DNA from: Lactobacillaceae bacterium
GTDB lineage: Bacteria > Bacillota > Bacilli > Lactobacillales > Lactobacillaceae
DNA: 9,266 nt
NCBI GenBank assembly: GCA_031282325.1
Contig: JAITDY010000050.1
Span: 1-9,266 of the forward strand
Direction: 5' to 3'
Shown here: positions 1-3,886 of the stretch, in pieces
Position numbering within the stretch: the stretch's first letter is position 1
How the letters are laid out: the number at the start of each line of letters is the position of its first letter
Made by a program: the position numbers and the translations under genes
Notes under the pieces: model-generated
What the model saw: the letters and a program-made list of their open reading frames with translations, nothing else
The model's database searches: none
Told to the model about the DNA's origin: nothing

Positions 1-621
1 TTTTGCAAATTCAGCAAAAATTTTTTCTATTCGATCTAATTCTTTATAATTATAAGAACTAACAATTAACAGATATTTTCCAGAATTAAAATGATATAAA
101 TCAGACACTACTTGATTATTATGAGCCATTTTAACTGCTTCATTTAAAAACTTAAAATCATTGAAAGTAATTTTTAAGTGACGAGATTCCTTTGATAAAT
201 TATCTATTAAATTAATTAATTCTTCTTCACTCATATTTTTCTTTTTTGTTGGTTGAATTAAATCAACTTTTAATGCTTTTTGAATATTTTCTGGAACGTT
301 TTCTTCTTGAAAAACAAAATTCTCAATATCACTATCTAATTCATTTGTGCCTGTTGGTGTTTCATTTAAATTTAGAGCAGTTAAAATAAATTCAACCTTA
401 TCTTTAACTACTGTTATTTGAATTCCAATTCCTTCTTCAGAATCTTCAGGCATCATCTTTTTATCGATTAAATTCCTATTTTTCAAAGTTTCCATAAAAT
501 CCTGTAATATGGTCATTTGATTTTCACTTTGAATATTATCCACATCAAAACCATATTCTTTTACTTCATCTTTAGATGCTATTATTTGCAATGTTTGATT
601 GTTAATTTTATTAATTTTCAT
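1..621 (-). CDS. mecA: Adaptor protein MecA (3' end cut by window edge)
   Basis: MecA-family adaptor, which in Firmicutes delivers substrates such as ComK to the ClpC ATPase for ClpCP proteolysis. I translated 207 codons from the ATG at 621. The N-terminal substrate-binding domain (about residues 1-82) opens MKINKINNQT, closely like the B. subtilis MEIERINEHT. A polar linker follows (about 83-146). The ClpC-binding domain starts near residue 147 (LKITFNDFKFLNEAVKMA) and includes YHFNSGKYLLIV. The last part of that domain lies outside the window. The start is fixed by the family N-terminus, and there is no Shine-Dalgarno in the 25 nt before it. A -10-like TACAAT sits 7 nt upstream of the ATG. 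The gene is divergent from the HmoB-like gene. Family assignment is firm; the specific substrate here is unknown. Confidence 0.9.
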   Translation of the reverse strand, partial: MKINKINNQTLQIIASKDEVKEYGFDVDNIQSENQMTILQDFMETLKNRNLIDKKMMPEDSEEGIGIQITVVKDKVEFILTALNLNETPTGTNELDSDIENFVFQEENVPENIQKALKVDLIQPTKKKNMSEEELINLIDNLSKESRHLKITFNDFKFLNEAVKMAHNNQVVSDLYHFNSGKYLLIVSSYNYKELDRIEKIFAEFAK

Positions 622-628
622 TGAATTT

Positions 629-634
629 ATTGTA
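629..634 (-). promoter_or_regulatory. Possible mecA -10 hexamer (leaderless start)
   Basis: TACAAT on the minus strand matches the -10 consensus at 5 of 6 positions and lies exactly 7 nt before the mecA ATG, so transcription could begin at the start codon. No good -35 is visible at 16-18 nt spacing; the 650-673 dyad covers that place. A rival -10 (TATAAT at 699-704, minus strand, with a weak TTCTGA -35 at 722-727) would instead give a leader of about 70 nt. Confidence 0.35.
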
Positions 635-649
635 TATATGACAGTCCGT

Positions 650-673
650 ACTGATTTAGTAAATTAAATCAGT
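650..673. repeat. Perfect 9-bp dyad upstream of mecA
   Basis: ACTGATTTA (650-658) and TAAATCAGT (665-673) are perfect inverted repeats with a 6-nt centre. There is no U-tract after it on either strand, so it is not an intrinsic terminator. Its centre is about 40 bp upstream of the mecA ATG. If mecA starts leaderless, the dyad overlies the missing -35, as an operator or activator site would. The binding factor is unknown. Confidence 0.6.
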
Positions 674-751
674 TTACCATCACCTTAAGACTACTATAAT
701 TATAAACTAACCTGAGTATAATCAGAATTATTTTTAACAAAATTATAAGAC

Positions 752-819
752 GTTCCAAAATAAATATATTTGTTGACTTACAATATATTTATGGAAAAAA
801 TATATCTTACTTTTGGAAC
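752..819. repeat. Long inverted repeat around the HmoB-like start codon
   Basis: The arm 752-771 is fully complementary to 798-819 once two single unpaired bases (C806 and C810) are left out: 9 bp (752-760 with 811-819), 3 bp (761-763 with 807-809) and 8 bp (764-771 with 798-805). The 26-nt centre (772-797) holds the ATG at 791. The right arm is coding (codons 3-10, residues KIYLTFGT). It could be an RNA hairpin exposing the start codon, or a DNA-level dyad around the promoter. Confidence 0.65.
779..784 (+). promoter_or_regulatory. Possible -10 hexamer of the HmoB-like gene
   Basis: TACAAT (5 of 6 to consensus) lies 6 nt before the ATG at 791, where a leaderless transcript would start. TTGACT directly abuts it (773-778), too close to act as its -35, and no -35 is seen at 16-18 nt. 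An alternative perfect TATAAT at 717-722 would give a leader of about 60 nt containing the 752-819 repeat. Confidence 0.3.
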
Positions 820-1273
820 CAATAAAATTCTAAATTCGATAATCAATGAAAATACCAGCAGTGAAATTATTCCAATTTCTAAAAATGGTGAACAACAATT
901 AGGAATCATGTCTAGTATAAAATTATCAGGCACAGATAATTCAATAGAATTTGACATTGTAAATAAATATCAAGTAACACAATATGATCGAAAACCAATT
1001 GCTTTTATGTTTACTTATTTAACAGGTGAAAATAAAATCGCAAAAATAACTGATAAAACCTTACAAACCTTATCAAAAAATGATTTCGTTAAAGATAACG
1101 CAGTTGAATTAATTTTTGCAAAAGAACACAAAGATTTAAAAAGATACGTATTAATAACCTCTTGGGATAACATTAATGATTTACAACACTTTAAAAATTC
1201 TAAATTAATTGATTCTATTGTTTCAAATTATTATTCCCACTTTAATATTATTTATACGCGAGGATTAGATTAA
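791..1273 (+). CDS. HmoB/TRAP-like protein with antibiotic-biosynthesis-monooxygenase fold
   Basis: 160-residue protein. Its N-terminus (MEKIYLTFGTNKILNSI) resembles B. subtilis HmoB (YhgC) and staphylococcal TRAP, which open with Y-(I/T)-(T/S)-YGT and are about the same length. The C-terminal half (about 66-150) looks like the dimeric alpha-beta-barrel ABM domain, including YVLITSWDNINDLQHFKNS with W125. HmoB degrades haem, while the role of TRAP is disputed. I cannot confirm haem-binding residues, so enzymatic activity is inference. I chose ATG 791 because it matches the family start; an in-frame TTG lies at 770. No Shine-Dalgarno precedes either start. The stop codon lies in the loop of a terminator. 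It is transcribed alone, divergent from mecA and convergent with the tRNA operon. Confidence 0.75.
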   Translation: MEKIYLTFGTNKILNSIINENTSSEIIPISKNGEQQLGIMSSIKLSGTDNSIEFDIVNKYQVTQYDRKPIAFMFTYLTGENKIAKITDKTLQTLSKNDFVKDNAVELIFAKEHKDLKRYVLITSWDNINDLQHFKNSKLIDSIVSNYYSHFNIIYTRGLD

Positions 1274-1295
1274 AAATACTCTAATCCATTTTTTA
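1262..1295 (+). terminator. Intrinsic terminator of the HmoB-like gene
   Basis: GGATTAGA (1262-1269) pairs with TCTAATCC (1280-1287), 8 bp with a 10-nt loop, followed by ATTTTTTA. The gene's TAA (1271-1273) is inside the loop and the 5' arm is coding. Confidence 0.8.
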
Positions 1296-1332
1296 TTACT
1301 TTTATCTTCGAATATAGTTAAAAACTTCATAA

Positions 1333-1365
1333 TAAAAGGCCTTAAGCAATTAAACTTAAAAGCCC
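1333..1365 (-). terminator. Terminator after the tRNA cluster
   Basis: On the minus strand, GGGCTTTTAAG (1365-1355) pairs with CTTAAGGCC (1346-1338) through seven pairs (two G-U), one bulged C and two G-C pairs, followed by TTTTATT. It lies just downstream of tRNA-Ser(GCT) and ends the tRNA operon, back to back with the terminator of the convergent gene. Confidence 0.7.
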
Positions 1366-1371
1366 TATTTA

Positions 1372-1461
1372 TGGAGAATAAGGGATTCGAACCCTTGCGC
1401 CGGTATAACCCGACCTACACCCTTAGCAAGGGCGCCTCTTCAGCCTCTTGAGTAATTCTCC
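1372..1461 (-). tRNA. tRNA-Ser(GCT)
   Basis: Class II tRNA of 90 nt with a long variable arm. Acceptor GGAGAAT/ATTCTCC; anticodon loop TTGCTAA gives anticodon GCT (reads AGC/AGU). It is very like B. subtilis tRNA-Ser(GCU), but the discriminator base is A (complement of T1372) where E. coli and B. subtilis serine tRNAs have G73. No encoded CCA. It is the last gene of the cluster and lies downstream of an internal terminator. Confidence 0.95.
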
Positions 1462-1471
1462 AACTTATTTG

Positions 1472-1507
1472 AAAAAATAAAGCCCGCCCAAATGACGGGT
1501 GGGCTTT
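1472..1507 (-). terminator. Strong intrinsic terminator inside the tRNA cluster
   Basis: On the minus strand, AAAGCCC (1507-1501) pairs with GGGCTTT (1485-1479). One A·C mismatch (1500/1486) follows, then CCC (1499-1497) with GGG (1489-1487) closes a 7-nt loop (1496-1490). The sequence then runs ATTTTTT. This is the GC-richest hairpin of the cluster and has a proper U-tract, yet tRNA-Ser(GCT) lies beyond it with only about 10 nt between, leaving no room for a separate promoter. Confidence 0.8.
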
Positions 1508-1508
1508 A

Positions 1509-1582
1509 TGGACCATCCAGGACTCGAACCTGGGACCTCTGCGTTATCAACACAGCGCTCTAACCAACTGAGCTAATAGTCC
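1509..1582 (-). tRNA. tRNA-Ile(GAT)
   Basis: 74 nt. Acceptor GGACTAT/ATGGTCC (one G-U pair), D-arm GCTC/GAGC, anticodon loop TTGATAA gives GAT, and the T-loop is TTCGAGT. Discriminator A, no encoded CCA. Confidence 0.95.
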
Positions 1583-1600
1583 ATGATGATTATTCATCAA

Positions 1601-1671
1601 AGCGAATGACGGGAATCGAACCCGCGTACCTAGCTTGGAAGGCTAGTGTTCTACCATTGAACTACATTCGC
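1601..1671 (-). tRNA. tRNA-Gly(TCC)
   Basis: 71 nt. Acceptor GCGAATG/CATTCGC, anticodon loop CTTCCAA gives TCC, discriminator U as usual for glycine. No encoded CCA. The spacer to the Ile gene (1583-1600) holds a perfect 6-bp hairpin, TGATGA/TCATCA. Confidence 0.95.
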
Positions 1672-1706
1672 ATTCAAATTTAAAATTTCGGAGAATTGCT
1701 CTCCTA

Positions 1707-1779
1707 TGGCGCGGGACGGAATCGAACCGCCGACACATGCAGCTTCAATGCATTGCTCTACCAACTGAGCTACCGAGCC
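1707..1779 (-). tRNA. tRNA-Phe(GAA)
   Basis: 73 nt. Anticodon loop TTGAAGC gives GAA, with G37 and C38 in place of the A37/A38 of the B. subtilis gene. Acceptor GGCTCGG/CCGCGCC carries a U4·C69 mismatch that breaks an otherwise complete stem. D- and T-arms are canonical, discriminator A, no CCA. The mismatch may be a lineage feature of lactobacillar tRNA-Phe; I cannot decide this from the window. Confidence 0.93.
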
Positions 1780-1807
1780 ATTCCATATGGTAAACAAATC
1801 TACCAAA

Positions 1808-1882
1808 CGGTCCCAACGGGATTCGAACCCGTGATCTCCTCCGTGACAGGGAGGCGTCCTAGACCAACTAGACCATGAGACC
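1808..1882 (-). tRNA. tRNA-Asp(GTC)
   Basis: 75 nt. Acceptor GGTCTCA/TGGGACC, anticodon stem CCTCC/GGAGG with loop CTGTCAC gives GTC, discriminator G as expected for Asp. No encoded CCA. Confidence 0.95.
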
Positions 1883-1925
1883 CATACAAATTATTTTATC
1901 AAATTTCACGTCATTTTCATGACTA

Positions 1926-1999
1926 TTGCGGGAGCTGGATTCGAACCAACGACCTTCAGGTTATGGGCCTGACGAGCTACCGGACTGCTCTATCCCGCG
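1926..1999 (-). tRNA. Initiator tRNA-fMet(CAT)
   Basis: 74 nt. The unpaired C1·A72 end marks it as the initiator, and the body closely follows B. subtilis initiator tRNA. Anticodon loop CCCATAA gives CAT. The anticodon stem is TCAGG/CCTGA, so the first of the three conserved initiator G-C pairs (29-41) is replaced by A-U; the pair is intact because both sides changed. Discriminator A, no encoded CCA. Confidence 0.95.
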
Positions 2000-2025
2000 A
2001 TAATAATAAATTCTCTTTTGAGAAA

Positions 2026-2115
2026 TGGAGGATGAGGGATTCGAACCCCCGCGCCGCTTTCACGACCTGACGGTTTTCAAGACCGTTCCCTTCAACCGGA
2101 CTTGGGTAATCCTCC
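2026..2115 (-). tRNA. tRNA-Ser(TGA)
   Basis: Class II tRNA of 90 nt. Acceptor GGAGGAT/ATCCTCC, anticodon stem ACGGT/ACCGT with loop CTTGAAA gives TGA, and a long variable arm. Discriminator is A (complement of T2026), as in the other serine tRNA of this cluster. No encoded CCA. Confidence 0.95.
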
Positions 2116-2160
2116 AAGGTTGAAACTTTTAATATAATATCACATTTAAAAGGCGTGATA

Positions 2161-2234
2161 TGGACCTTGTTGGACTCGAACCAACGACCGAACGGTTATG
2201 AGCCGTTTGCTCTAACCAACTGAGCTAAAGGTCC
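2161..2234 (-). tRNA. tRNA-Ile2(CAT), lysidine-type
   Basis: 74 nt, anticodon loop CTCATAA gives CAT. The acceptor GGACCTT/AAGGTCC with C4-G69 and C5-G68 and the overall sequence match B. subtilis tRNA-Ile2, whose C34 is changed to lysidine by TilS so that it reads AUA. A separate elongator Met tRNA and an initiator are present in this cluster, which supports the Ile2 reading. Automated annotation would probably label it Met. Confidence 0.8.
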
Positions 2235-2249
2235 GTATTTACGAGTCAA

Positions 2250-2323
2250 TCGCGGCAGGGGGGATCGAACCCTCGACCTCTCGGGTATGAACCGAACGCT
2301 CTAGCCAGCTGAGCTACACCGCG
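2250..2323 (-). tRNA. Elongator tRNA-Met(CAT)
   Basis: 74 nt. Body as in B. subtilis elongator Met (GCGGTGTAGCTCAG near the 5' end), anticodon loop TTCATAC gives CAT. Acceptor CGCGGTG/TGCCGCG has two G-U pairs, and the T-stem GAGGG/CCCCC has one A50·C64 mismatch. Discriminator A, no encoded CCA. Confidence 0.9.
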
Positions 2324-2349
2324 ATCACATGGGTAAGTATAACACCCAA

Positions 2350-2423
2350 TCGGGACGACAGGATTCGAACCTGCGACCCCCTGGTCCCAAACCAGGTGCT
2401 CTACCAAGCTGAGCTACGTCCCG
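2350..2423 (-). tRNA. tRNA-Pro(TGG)
   Basis: 74 nt. Acceptor CGGGACG/CGTCCCG, anticodon stem CCTGG/CCAGG with loop TTTGGGA gives TGG with G37. Discriminator A, no encoded CCA. Confidence 0.95.
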
Positions 2424-2436
2424 AAATTACTACGAG

Positions 2437-2484
2437 GACAACTCGAAAAACGAATCGTCTAGCGGATTATTTAATAATCCGCTA
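2437..2484. repeat. Two tandem stem-loops between tRNA-Arg and tRNA-Pro
   Basis: First, 2460-2484 is a 12-bp inverted repeat around a single central base (its core is AGCGGATTATT with its complement). Immediately next to it, 2437-2445 pairs with 2451-2459 over 9 bp on the minus strand (two G-U pairs) around a 5-base T loop. No U-tract follows, so neither is a usual terminator. The first repeat abuts the discriminator base of tRNA-Arg. Confidence 0.75.
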
Positions 2485-2558
2485 TGCACCTAGCAGGAGT
2501 CGAACCTGCAACCTCCTGATTCGTAGTCAGACGCTCTATCCAGTTGCGCTATAGGTGC
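2485..2558 (-). tRNA. tRNA-Arg(ACG)
   Basis: 74 nt. Acceptor GCACCTA/TAGGTGC, anticodon loop CTACGAA gives ACG, normally edited to ICG by TadA. Discriminator A, no encoded CCA. Confidence 0.95.
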
Positions 2559-2583
2559 TTTATTTTTTTGTTTTAACAACAAA

Positions 2584-2667
2584 TGCCGACGACCGGGATC
2601 GAACCGGTACGATATCTCTATCGCAGGATTTTAAGTCCTGTGCGTCTGCCTATTCCGCCACGTCGGC
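2584..2667 (-). tRNA. tRNA-Leu(TAA)
   Basis: Class II tRNA of 84 nt with a long variable arm. Acceptor GCCGACG/CGTCGGC, anticodon stem CAGGA/TCCTG with loop CTTAAAA gives TAA. Discriminator A, no encoded CCA. Confidence 0.95.
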
Positions 2668-2698
2668 ACATTTATTATTTTGGCTACTTTCGTAGCGA

Positions 2699-2770
2699 AG
2701 CGAACGGCGGGACTCGAACCCGTGACCCCCACCATGGCAAGGTGATGTTCTACCGCTGAACTACGTTCGC
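2699..2770 (-). tRNA. tRNA-Gly(GCC)
   Basis: 72 nt. Acceptor GCGAACG/CGTTCGC, anticodon stem TCACC/GGTGG with loop TTGCCAT gives GCC, discriminator U. No encoded CCA. The spacer on its 5' side in transcription order is only 16 nt. Confidence 0.95.
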
Positions 2771-2786
2771 ATATGGAAAAACCCAA

Positions 2787-2859
2787 TGCCGACTAGAGGG
2801 CTCGAACCTCCGACCCCCGCTTTACAAGAGCGGTGCTCTACCAACTGAGCTAAGTCGGC
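2787..2859 (-). tRNA. tRNA-Thr(TGT)
   Basis: 73 nt. Acceptor GCCGACT/AGTCGGC, anticodon stem CCGCT/AGCGG with loop CTTGTAA gives TGT. Discriminator A, no encoded CCA. Confidence 0.95.
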
Positions 2860-2881
2860 GGAACTCATGGATAAAATCCAA

Positions 2882-2954
2882 TGGACGCTACAGGGATCGA
2901 ACCTGTGACCCCCTGCTTGTAAGGCAGGTGCTCTCCCAGCTGAGCTAAGCGTCC
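2882..2954 (-). tRNA. tRNA-Val(TAC), first gene of the cluster
   Basis: 73 nt. Acceptor GGACGCT/AGCGTCC, anticodon stem CCTGC/GCAGG with loop CTTACAA gives TAC. Discriminator A, no encoded CCA. It lies about 32 nt downstream of the predicted start of the operon transcript. Confidence 0.95.
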
Positions 2955-2992
2955 ATATATTTCATTGAAAGTTTAAAACTAACAACTTAAAT

Positions 2993-3021
2993 AATATACA
3001 TAAAATTATTTTAAATGTCAA
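2993..3021 (-). promoter_or_regulatory. Promoter of the tRNA operon
   Basis: Consensus TTGACA (-35, 3021-3016), a 17-bp spacer and TATATT (-10, 2998-2993) on the minus strand, the strongest housekeeping promoter in the window. Expected start is near 2986. The rest of the 2955-3107 gap is A/T-rich and shows no rRNA or other gene. I see no convincing terminator for the upstream cvfD gene. Confidence 0.85.
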
Positions 3022-3107
3022 TAGTTTTTAAATTTTTTCAATAAAAAATCTATAATTGGACAAAAAACAAAATTCTTAATTAAAAAAATTATATTTTATC
3101 CAACATT

Positions 3108-3500
3108 TTAATCAATCCGTGATTGTGCTTCACTTTTTTGACGCGATAAATTATCATTTACGGTTTTAAAGCCAATATTTAATCTTGAATTAGTCCAAAA
3201 ATGTTTATTTTCTCTTTTAACTTTTTTATTTTTATCAATAATATCAGTTGCTTTTGGCATTGGAATATCGACTTGTCTAAACGATAGGGAAATATCATTA
3301 GTTAAGCTATCAATATCCAAAATAATCACTTCAATTTCATCACCAATTTGAAAATCATCATATATATCTGTTACCTTGCCTGAAGCACATTCAGAAATAT
3401 GAATCAATCCTTGTGTTTTAGAATCCAATGATACAAAAACACCATAATCTTGTATACCAGATATTTTTCCAGTTAATATTTGTCCGATATGATAATCCAT
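3108..3500 (-). CDS. cvfD: S1-domain RNA-binding protein, YugI/CvfD family
   Basis: 130-residue protein with one N-terminal S1 OB-fold (about residues 4-74: IGQILTGKISGIQDYGVFV, then GLIHISE and the GDEIEV strand). A charged linker and a C-terminal GFKTVNDNL segment follow, matching the GFNTLKDKL tail of B. subtilis YugI (GSP13), which has the same length. Members bind RNA or the ribosome; CvfD of pneumococcus is a post-transcriptional regulator. I chose ATG 3500 rather than the TTG just before it because it fits the family start. No Shine-Dalgarno is visible. TATACT ends 7 nt before the ATG, and a perfect TATAAT lies further up at 3535-3540. It stands between the rpoZ terminator and the tRNA promoter, so it is probably monocistronic. 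Confidence 0.85.
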   Translation of the reverse strand: MDYHIGQILTGKISGIQDYGVFVSLDSKTQGLIHISECASGKVTDIYDDFQIGDEIEVIILDIDSLTNDISLSFRQVDIPMPKATDIIDKNKKVKRENKHFWTNSRLNIGFKTVNDNLSRQKSEAQSRID

Positions 3501-3507
3501 CAATAAT

Positions 3508-3513
3508 AGTATA
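3508..3513 (-). promoter_or_regulatory. Possible leaderless -10 of cvfD
   Basis: TATACT (5 of 6) on the minus strand ends 7 nt before the ATG at 3500. The -35 match is poor. It competes with TATAAT at 3535-3540, which would give a leader of about 28 nt, also without a Shine-Dalgarno. Confidence 0.3.
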
Positions 3514-3534
3514 AAACGAAACTAAAAATAATCC

Positions 3535-3573
3535 ATTATATTACTGAATATTAAATAGTTTTATTTGATATTC
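3535..3573 (-). promoter_or_regulatory. Upstream cvfD promoter candidate with an overlapping dyad
   Basis: A perfect -10 (TATAAT, 3540-3535) has an imperfect dyad where its -35 should be: GAATAT (3546-3551) with ATATTC (3568-3573) and AAAT (3553-3556) with ATTT (3563-3566), separated by one T·G pair. The dyad centre is about 20 bp upstream of the -10, so a bound protein would contact the -35 region. No regulator can be named. Confidence 0.35.
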
Positions 3574-3582
3574 TAAGTTAAC

Positions 3583-3608
3583 AAAAAAGATGAAAATTAC
3601 TTTTCATC
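3583..3608 (-). terminator. Intrinsic terminator of gmk-rpoZ
   Basis: On the minus strand, GATGAAAA (3608-3601) pairs perfectly with TTTTCATC (3596-3589) around a 4-nt loop, followed by TTTTTT. The rpoZ stop codon (TAA, 3599-3597) is in the loop and the 5' arm encodes the last residues of the protein. Confidence 0.9.
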
Positions 3609-3884
3609 TTTATCAATTTGCGAAGGATCGATAATAACGTTTCCAGCATTTATTTCTTCTAAAGCTTTTCCAACACTCTTATGTGATTTAAAAACTTCAA
3701 GCGTTGGCGCTATTTCTTTTTTATCTTCAGTAAGTTGTACTTCTCTGCCCCTAGCATCAGCTACGGCTTTAATTTTATAAAAATCATCTAGCTTGTGCGC
3801 TCTTTTAGCTGCTAACGAAACTAAACGATATCTTGAATCAATCTTTTCTAATAGTTCATCAACCGATGGATATATTAAACTCAT
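3597..3884 (-). CDS. rpoZ: RNA polymerase omega subunit
   Basis: 95-residue omega subunit, which helps assemble RNA polymerase by binding beta-prime. Family blocks: YPSVDELLEKIDSRY at the N-terminus, LVSLAAKRAHKL (residues 21-32) and HKSVGKALEEINAGNV in the C-terminal half. It is longer than the 67-residue B. subtilis omega: about 30 charged residues separate the KRAHKL helix from the KSVGKALEEI block, and a short acidic tail (SQIDKDEK) follows. The start is set by the Shine-Dalgarno AGAGGAG (3896-3890), which overlaps the end of gmk; only 2 nt separate gmk's stop from this ATG, so the genes are translationally close. Its stop codon lies in the terminator loop. Confidence 0.92.
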   Translation of the reverse strand: MSLIYPSVDELLEKIDSRYRLVSLAAKRAHKLDDFYKIKAVADARGREVQLTEDKKEIAPTLEVFKSHKSVGKALEEINAGNVIIDPSQIDKDEK

Positions 3885-3886
3885 TT

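Noticed and set aside
1707..1779. U4·C69 acceptor mismatch and G37 in tRNA-Phe as signs of a pseudogene
   Set aside because: All other stems, the anticodon and conserved bases are intact, and such variants may be ordinary in lactobacillar tRNA-Phe. It was noted in the feature entry only.
1696..1878. Open frame of 60 codons on the plus strand across tRNA-Phe and tRNA-Asp
   Set aside because: It is antisense to tRNA genes, which explain the whole sequence; tRNA antisense frames are a known source of false ORFs.
2161..2234. Third methionine tRNA
   Set aside because: Although the anticodon is CAT, the acceptor stem and body match tRNA-Ile2, the substrate of TilS.
1372..2954. CRISPR array (many similar short blocks with spacers)
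   Set aside because: The recurring T-arm and D-arm motifs belong to 15 complete tRNA genes; there is no constant repeat length.
3001..3107. Terminator for cvfD in the AT-rich gap
   Set aside because: Only A/T pairings with long loops can be drawn (for example ATTAAAA with TTTTAAT), too weak to support a terminator call.
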